This document shows, piece after piece, positions 1 through 5,599 of a stretch of DNA of 6,177 nt (its first letter is position 1; the number at the start of each line of letters is the position of its first letter). The DNA is from Mycobacterium sp. Lineage in GTDB: Bacteria > Actinomycetota > Actinomycetes > Mycobacteriales > Mycobacteriaceae. Under the pieces are notes generated by a model that was not told the origin of the DNA, made no database searches, and worked only from the letters and a program-made list of their open reading frames with translations. The stretch is taken from the NCBI GenBank assembly GCA_028706695.1, contig JAQTVU010000160.1, positions 1 through 6,177 of the forward strand, in the 5' to 3' direction. The position numbers and the translations under genes are program-made.

Positions 1-96
1 ACGGTTGTTTTCGATTTAGCTGGATGGCGCGGCCAGTAGGCTTCGATGTCATCTATGGGTGGTTCGGGCTCGTGGAGTCATATTTCGTTCATTGGC

Positions 97-104
97 GAGG
101 GGAG
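97..104 (+). promoter_or_regulatory. Ribosome binding site of the PE gene
   Basis: The sequence GAGGGGAG is purine-rich and complementary to the 3' end of 16S rRNA, and leaves 7 bases before the ATG at 112. It decides the start. Another ATG lies at 105, in a different frame and too close to the Shine-Dalgarno; it opens only a shadow frame. The ATG at 112 gives the MSFV N-terminus typical of PE proteins. Confidence 0.8.
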
Positions 105-111
105 ATGACAG

Positions 112-3100
112 ATGTCGTTCGTGAACATGGTGCCGGATCTGGTGGAAACGGCGGCCCAGGATCTCGCCGGTATCCGCTCGGCGCTGGACGAGGTGACGGC
201 GACGATCATCGCCCCGACGACGGCTGTGATGCCGGCCGCCCAGGACGAGATATCGCTGACCATCGCGAACTTGTTCGGCGAGTTCGGCGAGCAATATCAG
301 TCCCTCCACGCGCAAGCGGCGGCTTTCCACAGCGACTTCGTCAGCAAGCTGACCAGCAGCGCGGCCGCATACGCCAGCGCCGAGGTACGCAACGGTGCCG
401 CCCTGCTGGAAGGCGCCGGTTCCATGACGACGGAGATCGGCGGCACGATTTCCTATCTGGGCACCGAAATCAGCGGGGCGCTGAGCACCAGCATCGCGGG
501 CAGCATCGGTGCCGCACTGGGGACCGCGCTCGGCGCCGGGGTCGGCGGGTTCGTCCTGCAGACCGGCGGTGTCCTGCTGCAAGGCATCGGCGGCGGCCTG
601 GTACAGACCGGCAGGGCCATCGTCACGCTCGGAACGGCGCTGGAGACCAGTGGCGCGCTGCTGTCGAGCGCCGGTGCCACATTGAGCGCCGACGCCGGTC
701 TGGCCTTTTCGGCGCTCGTCAACGGTAGCCTGGCGGCCCAGCTGAGTGCGGCATTGTCGGCCAGCATCACGAGCGGGCTGGCGGACCTGGCGAACGTGGG
801 TGCGGCTTTGAGCGGCGGCCTCAGCAGCCTGTACAGCACCGGTGGGGCGTTGCTGACCAACCTCGGTGACAGCCTCATCGGATTGGTGCAGACCGGGGCG
901 TCGGTGGCCGGCGACATCGGCGCCGCCCTCGACGATCTGGGCGGTTCGCTCAGCGTGGCGCTGTCATTGGGGCTGAGTGGTTCGCTGGCCGGCCTGGACC
1001 AGCTGGGTGCGGCCATCCAGGCGGGCCTGAGCGGCGGACTCACCGGCCTGCTGAACGCGGGCGGAATGCTGGCCGGCGACCTGAGCGCGGGCCTCAATGC
1101 GCTGCTCCAGACCGGCGGATCGGTCGTGGCCGGGATCGGGGCGACACTAAATGGCTTGGGCGGGTCGCTGAGTGCGGCCCTCCACGCCAGCCTCGACGCC
1201 GGCGGCGCCCTGCTCTACGGCCTGGGCAGCGACGTGGCCGGGTTGCTGCAGACCGGGGTGTCGTTGGCCGGCGACTTCGGCGCGGCCCTGTCCGGTCTGG
1301 GTGGCTCGCTGGACGTGGCGCTGTCGCTAGCTCTCAGCGGCTCACTGAACGGGTTAAGTCAGCTGGGCGCCACCCTGGTGACCGCGCTCAACAGCGGGCT
1401 ATCGGGTCTGCTGAGCACCGGCGGCGCCGTCCTCGGCGATCTGGGTGCCGGGCTGAACAGCCTGTTGCAAACGGGTGTGTCGTTCGCGACCAACTTCGGC
1501 GCGGCGCTGTCCGAGCTGGGCGGGTCGCTGAGCGTGGCCTTGCAGCTGGCGATCAGCGCCGATCTCTCCGGCCTGGCCGGACTGCTGGGCCTGCCCGCGG
1601 CGCTGGTGGCGAGCCTGCAGACGGGCCTCACTGGTCTGTTGAGCACCGGCGCGATGCTGAGCGCCGAGCTTGGTGCCGGCCTCAACGGGCTGCTGCAGGT
1701 CGGGGCCGACTTGGCAACCATCTGGGCCAATGCCACAGCCCAGATCAGTGCCGCTCTGACCACTGCTCTGCAGGCCAGCCTGGGCGTCGCCTTCCCGGGC
1801 CTGTATCAGACGGGGGTGGCCGTGCTGACCACCCTGGGCGCCGGCCTCAACGGTCTGGTCCAGACCGGGGCTTCGCTGGCCGGGGACATCGGTGTGGCGC
1901 TGTCCGGGCTGGGCGGCTCGCTGAGTCTGGCCCTCTCCGGTGGACTGAGCGCATCGCTTGCGGGTCTGAGTTCGCTGGGCGCGGCCCTCGAGGGCGGCCT
2001 GAGTGCCGGGCTGTCGGATCTGCTCAACGTGGGCGGCACCCTGGCCGGCACTGTGGAGGCGGGGCTCAACGGTCTGATCCAGACCGGCGAGGCGTTGGCG
2101 GCGAACCTGGATGTGGCGCTGTCCGGGCTGGGCGTGTCCCTGAGCACGGCGCTGCAACTGGCGATCAGCGGCGACCTGTCCGGGCTGCTGAGCCTGTCGG
2201 CCACGCTGGCGGCCACTCTGCAGACCGGTCTGAACGGGCTGATCACCACCGGTGCGACCCTGGCGGGCAACCTGGGCGCCGGGATCGAGGCCGTGCTGCA
2301 GACCGGGGCGTCCCTGGCCGGCGACGTCGGCGCCGCCCTCTACGGGTTCGGCAGTTCGCTCGGTGGCGCGCTCTCGCTGGCGGTGAGCGACGCGCTGGCG
2401 GGGCTGGCGCCGCTGGGTGCGCTCATTGACGCGGATCTGACCGGGGCTCTCAACGGGCTGATCAGCACCGGAGCGAATCTGGCGACCACCCTCGGCGCCG
2501 GGGTGAACGGCGTGCTGCAGACCGGCGCATCACTGGTTGCCGACATCGGTGCGACGCTGAGCGGGCTCGGCAGCTCGCTCGGTGTGGCACTGTCGGGCGT
2601 GCTCAGTGGCTCGCTGGCGGGTCTGAGTCAGCTGGGTGCGGTTGTCGAGGCCGGCCTGAGCGGCGGAATCAGTGGCCTGCTGGACGTCGGGAGCACCCTG
2701 GCCGCCAGCCTGGGCAGTGGCCTCAACGCCATCATCCAGACCGGCGAAAACCTGGCCGTCAGCCTCGGCGCGCTGCTTCCGGCCAACCTGATGGTGACCA
2801 TCGATGCCGCCCTCACCGCCAGCCTGAGCGTGGCCTTGACGGGGTTGGCCAACGCGGGGTCAGCGCTGGCGACCGGCCTGCGCGCCGGCCTGACGGGGCT
2901 GCTCGACACCACCGGGAACCTGCTCGTCGGCCTCGGTGCGAGCCTCAACGGTCTGGCGCAGACCGGGGCGGCCATCGGGTCGATCTGGATCGACACCACC
3001 CAGGCGATCGCCAACCAGCTCGGCGACGCCCTGACCGCGACCGTCGGCGTCGCGTTCCCGGGACTGTTCCAGACCGGTGAGGCCCTGGCGATCGATGTCG

Positions 3101-3231
3101 GCGACACCCTCAACGGGCTCGCCCAGACCGGCGGTGCCGTCGTGACCTCGTTGGAGACGGCCCTGAACGACCTGGGTGCCTCGCTCGAGGCCAGCCTGCG
3201 GGCCAGCCTCGATATCGCGATCGCCGCCTAG
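112..3231 (+). CDS. PE family protein with long 73-residue tandem-repeat C-terminal region
   Basis: The 1039-residue protein starts MSFVNMVPDLV, a PE-family opening, with Pro-Asp at 8-9 in place of Pro-Glu. Residues 1-100 look like the two-helix PE domain. They include the typical helix 2 segment QYQSLHAQAAAFHSDFV (61-77) and YASAE at 87-91, which fits the YxxxD/E signal of ESX (type VII) substrates. Residues 101-259 form a Gly/Ala/Ser/Leu-rich linker with early QTG motifs at 150 and 165. From residue 260 to the end there are 12 repeat units, usually 73 residues long and beginning QTG. By eye the protein has no cysteine, one lysine (K79) and two tryptophans. There is no GRPLI motif and no GGAGG repeats, so it is not PE_PGRS; no PE-PPE hydrolase domain is seen. 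Export through ESX to the cell envelope is inferred from the family. The repeat function is unknown; Leu spacing of 3-4 residues suggests amphipathic helices. No PPE partner lies in the window, and a hairpin 20 bases downstream separates it from argC. Confidence 0.9.
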   Translation: MSFVNMVPDLVETAAQDLAGIRSALDEVTATIIAPTTAVMPAAQDEISLTIANLFGEFGEQYQSLHAQAAAFHSDFVSKLTSSAAAYASAEVRNGAALLEGAGSMTTEIGGTISYLGTEISGALSTSIAGSIGAALGTALGAGVGGFVLQTGGVLLQGIGGGLVQTGRAIVTLGTALETSGALLSSAGATLSADAGLAFSALVNGSLAAQLSAALSASITSGLADLANVGAALSGGLSSLYSTGGALLTNLGDSLIGLVQTGASVAGDIGAALDDLGGSLSVALSLGLSGSLAGLDQLGAAIQAGLSGGLTGLLNAGGMLAGDLSAGLNALLQTGGSVVAGIGATLNGLGGSLSAALHASLDAGGALLYGLGSDVAGLLQTGVSLAGDFGAALSGLGGSLDVALSLALSGSLNGLSQLGATLVTALNSGLSGLLSTGGAVLGDLGAGLNSLLQTGVSFATNFGAALSELGGSLSVALQLAISADLSGLAGLLGLPAALVASLQTGLTGLLSTGAMLSAELGAGLNGLLQVGADLATIWANATAQISAALTTALQASLGVAFPGLYQTGVAVLTTLGAGLNGLVQTGASLAGDIGVALSGLGGSLSLALSGGLSASLAGLSSLGAALEGGLSAGLSDLLNVGGTLAGTVEAGLNGLIQTGEALAANLDVALSGLGVSLSTALQLAISGDLSGLLSLSATLAATLQTGLNGLITTGATLAGNLGAGIEAVLQTGASLAGDVGAALYGFGSSLGGALSLAVSDALAGLAPLGALIDADLTGALNGLISTGANLATTLGAGVNGVLQTGASLVADIGATLSGLGSSLGVALSGVLSGSLAGLSQLGAVVEAGLSGGISGLLDVGSTLAASLGSGLNAIIQTGENLAVSLGALLPANLMVTIDAALTASLSVALTGLANAGSALATGLRAGLTGLLDTTGNLLVGLGASLNGLAQTGAAIGSIWIDTTQAIANQLGDALTATVGVAFPGLFQTGEALAIDVGDTLNGLAQTGGAVVTSLETALNDLGASLEASLRASLDIAIAA
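1108..1248 (+). repeat. Short 47-residue repeat unit (last two modules missing)
   Basis: Unit 2 of the array reads QTGGSVVAGIGATLNGLG, GSLSAALHASLDAGGALL, YGLGSDVAGLL, then goes directly into the next QTG. That is 18+18+11 residues, a normal unit without its final 8- and 18-residue modules. The loss falls exactly on a module boundary and keeps the frame, which suggests unequal recombination or slippage between modules. Confidence 0.75.
1696..1860 (+). repeat. Variant 55-residue repeat unit, first copy (Trp and VAFPGL type)
   Basis: Unit 5 begins QVG rather than QTG and is built as 18+19+18 residues: QVGADLATIWANATAQIS, AALTTALQASLGVAFPGLY, QTGVAVLTTLGAGLNGLV. It lacks the 11- and 8-residue modules. 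It carries one of only two tryptophans in the protein, and a VAFPGL-aromatic-QTG junction exactly 37 residues after its start. A matching unit lies at 2959-3123, so this is a distinct repeat class rather than a decayed ordinary unit. Confidence 0.8.
2959..3123 (+). repeat. Variant 55-residue repeat unit, second copy (Trp and VAFPGL type)
   Basis: Unit 11 reads QTGAAIGSIWIDTTQAIA, NQLGDALTATVGVAFPGLF, QTGEALAIDVGDTLNGLA, again 18+19+18 residues. Tryptophan sits at the same position (10th residue) as in the copy at 1696-1860. VAFPGL followed by an aromatic residue and QTG recurs at the same offset. Five ordinary units separate the copies, and only a partial final unit follows this one. Confidence 0.8.
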
Positions 3232-3250
3232 GGCGGGCAGCAGTTCGACG

Positions 3251-3298
3251 ACGAGGCGGCGGTGCGGGGCTTCCTGGAGCCCCGCACCGCCGCCTCGT
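3251..3298 (+). terminator. Perfect 21-bp hairpin, probable terminator of the PE gene
   Basis: Bases 3251-3271 pair without mismatch with 3278-3298, leaving a 6-base loop (TCCTGG); a G-U pair could extend the stem by one. The stem is very GC-rich and starts 20 bases after the PE stop codon. No T-run follows. In mycobacteria, tail-less hairpins are often proposed as terminators, though their efficiency is debated. Being nearly symmetrical, the hairpin could also act on transcription from the other strand or as an mRNA 3' stabiliser. Its position shields the arg operon from PE-gene read-through. Confidence 0.7.
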
Positions 3299-3329
3299 TC
3301 CAGCAAGCCACCACCTTGCAGGAATGAAG

Positions 3330-3358
3330 TTGCAAACTGCTGCATAACCATGCAGAAT
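3330..3358 (+). promoter_or_regulatory. Putative argC promoter (-35 TTGCAA, -10 CAGAAT)
   Basis: TTGCAA at 3330-3335 resembles the TTGACA -35 box. After a 17-base spacer, CAGAAT at 3353-3358 matches the loose mycobacterial -10 pattern at the second-position A and the final T. Transcription would then start at about 3365-3366, on or next to the ATG at 3366, giving a leaderless mRNA. That fits the lack of any Shine-Dalgarno before argC. The ARG box covers the spacer and the -10, so bound repressor would block the promoter. The assignment is by inspection; an alternative -10 (TAACCA at 3345) cannot be excluded. Confidence 0.4.
3340..3355 (+). promoter_or_regulatory. ARG box: predicted ArgR operator of the argCJB operon
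   Basis: CTGCATAACCATGCAG is an inverted repeat with perfect 6-base arms (CTGCAT/ATGCAG) around a 4-base centre. It has the size and TGCAT-N4-ATGCA core of bacterial arginine-repressor operators, and is close to the M. tuberculosis operator as I remember it (TTGCATAACGATGCAA). It lies just before the first gene of an arginine operon and overlaps the likely -10 element, so arginine-bound ArgR would repress. Further TGCA half-sites at 3317 and 3331 may form a second, weaker box. Confidence 0.8.
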
Positions 3359-3365
3359 CGTGGCG

Positions 3366-4409
3366 ATGTCTGACGTGATGAAAGTGGCGGTGGCCGGTGC
3401 CACCGGCTACGCCGGCGGCGAGATCCTCAGACTCCTGCTCGGGCATCCGGCCCACGCCGACGGCCGACTCACCATCGGAGCGGTGACCGCCGCGGCCAGC
3501 GCCGGCAGCCTGCTAGGTGAACACCATCCGCATCTGGTGCCTTTGGCGCAGCGAGTGGTCGAGCCCACCGAGCCCACCCTACTTGCCCGCCACGACGTCG
3601 TGTTCCTGGCGCTGCCGCACGGGCATTCAGCCCAGATCGCCGAACGACTCGGCCGGAACACCTTGATCGTCGACTGCGGCGCCGACTTCCGGCTCACCGA
3701 CCCCGCCGCGTGGGAGCGCTTCTACGGTGCCGCCCACGCCGGGAGCTGGCCCTACGGGCTGCCGGAGCTTCCGGGCACGCGGGAGCGGCTGCGCGGGGCG
3801 CGCCGCATCGCCGTGCCGGGCTGCTACCCGACGGCGGCGCTGCTGGCGCTGCTGCCCGCGGTGGCCGAGGACCTCATCGAGCCGGCCATCACCGTCGTCG
3901 CGGTCAGCGGCACGTCCGGGGCCGGACGCGCGGCCAAGACCGACCTGCTCGGCTCGGAGGTGATCGGGTCGGCCCGGGCCTACAACATCGCCGGCGCGCA
4001 CCGGCACACCCCGGAGATCGCGCAGGGCCTGCGGGCCGTGACCGACCGCACCGTCACGGTGTCATTCAACCCCGTGCTGATCCCCACTTCCCGCGGCATC
4101 CTCGCCACCTGCACCGCGCGCACCGCGACACCGTTGTCGCAGCTGCGAGCCGCCTACGAGAAGGCCTACGGCGCAGAACCGTTCATCCACCTGCTGCCCG
4201 ATGGGCAGCTGCCGCGCACCGGCGCGGTGATCGGCAGCAACGCGGCGCACGTCGCCGTGGCGGTGGACGAGGACGCCGAAACGTTCGTGGCCGTCGCCGC
4301 GATCGACAATCTGGTCAAAGGCACCGGCGGCGCCGCGGTGCAGTCGATGAACCTGGCGCTGGGTTGGCCGGAGACGGAAGGTCTTTCAGTGGTCGGAGTG
4401 GCGCCGTGA
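3366..4409 (+). CDS. argC: N-acetyl-gamma-glutamyl-phosphate reductase
   Basis: ArgC reduces N-acetyl-glutamyl-5-phosphate with NADPH to N-acetylglutamate semialdehyde, the third step of arginine synthesis, in the cytoplasm. The 347-residue protein begins with a Rossmann nucleotide-binding loop, GATGYAG (11-17). It carries the catalytic cysteine in PGCYPTA (C153) and the conserved AGAHRHTPEI segment with the likely catalytic His212. SGTSGAGR (181-188), and GILATC and NLVKGTGGAAVQSMN nearer the C-terminus, are family segments. The length matches the roughly 350-residue mycobacterial family. I chose ATG 3366 (MSDVMKVAVAGA). GTG 3360 (two residues longer) and ATG 3378 (four shorter) are possible; no Shine-Dalgarno decides, and a leaderless start at 3366 fits the putative promoter. 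It is the first gene of the operon and its TGA overlaps the argJ GTG by four bases. Function is near certain; only the start is open. Confidence 0.97.
   Translation: MSDVMKVAVAGATGYAGGEILRLLLGHPAHADGRLTIGAVTAAASAGSLLGEHHPHLVPLAQRVVEPTEPTLLARHDVVFLALPHGHSAQIAERLGRNTLIVDCGADFRLTDPAAWERFYGAAHAGSWPYGLPELPGTRERLRGARRIAVPGCYPTAALLALLPAVAEDLIEPAITVVAVSGTSGAGRAAKTDLLGSEVIGSARAYNIAGAHRHTPEIAQGLRAVTDRTVTVSFNPVLIPTSRGILATCTARTATPLSQLRAAYEKAYGAEPFIHLLPDGQLPRTGAVIGSNAAHVAVAVDEDAETFVAVAAIDNLVKGTGGAAVQSMNLALGWPETEGLSVVGVAP
4395..4398 (+). promoter_or_regulatory. Ribosome binding site of argJ inside the argC 3' end
   Basis: GGAG lies 7 bases before the GTG at 4406. It supports that start, which would otherwise rest on a non-ATG codon and the 4-base overlap with the argC stop. 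No alternative in-frame start is seen in the short stretch just upstream. Confidence 0.6.
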
Positions 4410-5599
4410 AGCTTTTGCGCGAGCGCGGCGTCACCGCCCCGGCGGGCTTCCGGGCCGCCGGGATCGCCGCCGGCATCAAACTCTCGGGCGCCCGGGACCT
4501 GGCGCTCGTCTTCAACGAGGGACCCGGCTACGCGGCGGCCGGTGTGTTCACCCGCAATAAGGTCAAAGCCGCGCCGGTGCTGTGGAGCCAGCAGGTGCTG
4601 ACCACCGGTCGGCTGCGGGCCGTGATCCTCAACTCCGGCGGGGCCAACGCGTGCACCGGACCCGGCGGTTTCCAGGACGCCCACAGCACCGCGGAGGCCG
4701 TCGCGGCGGCGCTCTGCGAATGGGGGACCGACACGGGCCCCATCGAGGTCGCCGTCTGCTCCACCGGTCTGATCGGCGACCGGCTGCCGATGGCCAAACT
4801 CCTCGCCGGTGTGCGTGAGATCGTGCAGACGATGGCCGGCGGCCTGAGCGGCGGCGACGACGCCGCCCGCGCCATCATGACCACCGACACCGTCCCCAAA
4901 CAGGTTGCGCTGCACCATCCCGGCAACTGGTCAATCGGCGGCATGGCCAAAGGCGCGGGCATGATCGCCCCGTCGTTGGCCACCATGCTGTGTGTGCTCA
5001 CCACCGATGCGGCCGCCGAACCCGCGGCGCTCGACCGGGCGCTGCGCCGGGCCGCCGCCCGCACCTTCGACCGGCTCGACATCGATGGCAGCTGCTCCAC
5101 CAACGACACCGTGCTGCTGTTGGCGTCGGGCGCCAGCGAAATCACGCCCGCGCAAGACGAGTTCGACGAGGCGGTGCTGCGCGTCTGCGACGACCTGTGC
5201 GCACAGCTGCAGGCCGACGCCGAGGGAGTCACCAAACGGGTCACCGTCACCGTGACGGGCGCCGCCACCGACGACGACGCGCTGATCGCCGCACGGGTGA
5301 TCGCCCGCGACAGCCTGGTCAAGACCGCGATGTTCGGCTCCGACCCCAACTGGGGCCGGGTCGTCGCCGCCGTCGGCACCGCGCCGGTCACCCTCGACCC
5401 CGATCGAATCACCGTGTCGTTCAACGGTTTTGCGGTATGCATCGACGGAGTGGGTGCACCGGGCGCCCGCGAGGTGGACCTTTCTGCGGACACCGTGGAC
5501 GTCACCGTGGATCTGCAGGTCGGTGCCGGCCAGGCCGCGGTCCGCACCACCGACCTGTCCCACGCCTACGTCGAAGAGAACTCGGCCTACAGCACATGA
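4406..5599 (+). CDS. argJ: Glutamate N-acetyltransferase / ornithine acetyltransferase (ArgJ)
   Basis: ArgJ transfers the acetyl group from N-acetylornithine to glutamate, releasing ornithine and regenerating N-acetylglutamate; some members also use acetyl-CoA. The 397-residue protein is an Ntn-type enzyme that cuts itself into alpha and beta chains. The cleavage motif KGAGMIAPSLATML is present (K182 to L195), with the expected cut between Ala192 and Thr193, the new nucleophile. STGLIG supplies the likely oxyanion-hole residues Thr120 and Gly121. Glu273 (in DAEGVTKRV) and Asn392 near the C-terminus correspond to substrate-site residues of the M. tuberculosis enzyme as I remember it. The C-terminal YVEENSAYS segment is typical. 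The start is GTG 4406, overlapping the argC stop as GTGA, with GGAG upstream. The N-terminus is about 7 residues shorter than remembered for M. tuberculosis. The stop overlaps the argB ATG. Sequence alone cannot show whether it is mono- or bifunctional. Confidence 0.97.
   Translation: MKLLRERGVTAPAGFRAAGIAAGIKLSGARDLALVFNEGPGYAAAGVFTRNKVKAAPVLWSQQVLTTGRLRAVILNSGGANACTGPGGFQDAHSTAEAVAAALCEWGTDTGPIEVAVCSTGLIGDRLPMAKLLAGVREIVQTMAGGLSGGDDAARAIMTTDTVPKQVALHHPGNWSIGGMAKGAGMIAPSLATMLCVLTTDAAAEPAALDRALRRAAARTFDRLDIDGSCSTNDTVLLLASGASEITPAQDEFDEAVLRVCDDLCAQLQADAEGVTKRVTVTVTGAATDDDALIAARVIARDSLVKTAMFGSDPNWGRVVAAVGTAPVTLDPDRITVSFNGFAVCIDGVGAPGAREVDLSADTVDVTVDLQVGAGQAAVRTTDLSHAYVEENSAYST

Larger units (their letters stand above)
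889..3231 (+). repeat. Tandem array of QTG-headed repeat units, basic period 219 bp
   Basis: Taking the Gln codon of each QTG (once QVG) as the unit start, units begin at 889, 1108, 1249, 1468, 1696, 1861, 2080, 2299, 2518, 2737, 2959 and 3124. The spacings are 219, 141, 219, 228, 165, 219, 219, 219, 219, 222 and 165 bp, and the last unit runs to the stop. A full unit divides into modules of 18, 18, 11, 8 and 18 residues. In unit 3 these are QTGVSLAGDFGAALSGLG, GSLDVALSLALSGSLNGL, SQLGATLVTAL, NSGLSGLL and STGGAVLGDLGAGLNSLL. The first and last modules resemble each other, so the 73-residue unit probably grew from an 18-residue ancestor. All spacings are multiples of three, so the frame is kept. 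DNA identity between copies is partial (for example, near-identical stretches at 889-930 and 2299-2340), so the array is diverged rather than freshly duplicated. Confidence 0.9.

Noticed and set aside
2..19. Possible last codons of an upstream gene ending in TAG at 17-19
   Set aside because: Only five codons would be in the window, so no identity or coding signal can be judged.
15..42. Possible PE-gene promoter: TTTAGC (15-20) and TAGGCT (37-42), 16-base spacer
   Set aside because: TAGGCT fits the loose TANNNT pattern, but the -35 match is poor and such matches arise by chance. CATATT at 79-84 is an equally weak alternative.
24..728. 234-codon plus-strand open frame beginning MARPVGFDV and overlapping the PE gene
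   Set aside because: After the first codons it is Arg/Gly-rich frame-shifted translation of the PE gene, and has no ribosome binding site or family features.
453..3113. Several long minus-strand open frames opposite the PE repeat array (for example 1399-2157 and 2628-3113)
   Set aside because: High GC and codon-periodic repeats keep antisense frames open. Their translations are Pro/Ala/Ser- or Gln/Arg-rich echoes of the repeat with no recognisable domain.
889..3231. CRISPR array or non-coding satellite as explanation of the 219-bp periodicity
   Set aside because: The periodicity is in-frame and shows at protein level with synonymous and conservative changes. There are no short identical repeats with unique spacers.
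889..3231. PE_PGRS or phage tape-measure-type repeat
   Set aside because: There are no GGAGG/GGN repeats and no GRPLI motif. There are no phage genes around, and the N-terminus is a clear PE domain.
3232..3365. Riboswitch or attenuator before argC
   Set aside because: The only strong structure is the hairpin directly behind the PE stop, and the likely argC transcript begins downstream of it, leaving no leader to fold.
3710..4405. In-frame upstream extension of argJ to 3710
   Set aside because: The extension lies in the argC coding region and is Arg/Gly-rich out-of-frame sequence. ArgJ homology begins at GTG 4406, where GGAG and the GTGA overlap support the start.
4528..5563. Long minus-strand frames opposite argJ (4528-5550 and 4931-5563)
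   Set aside because: These are shadows of a well-supported gene in GC-rich DNA; no domain is visible.
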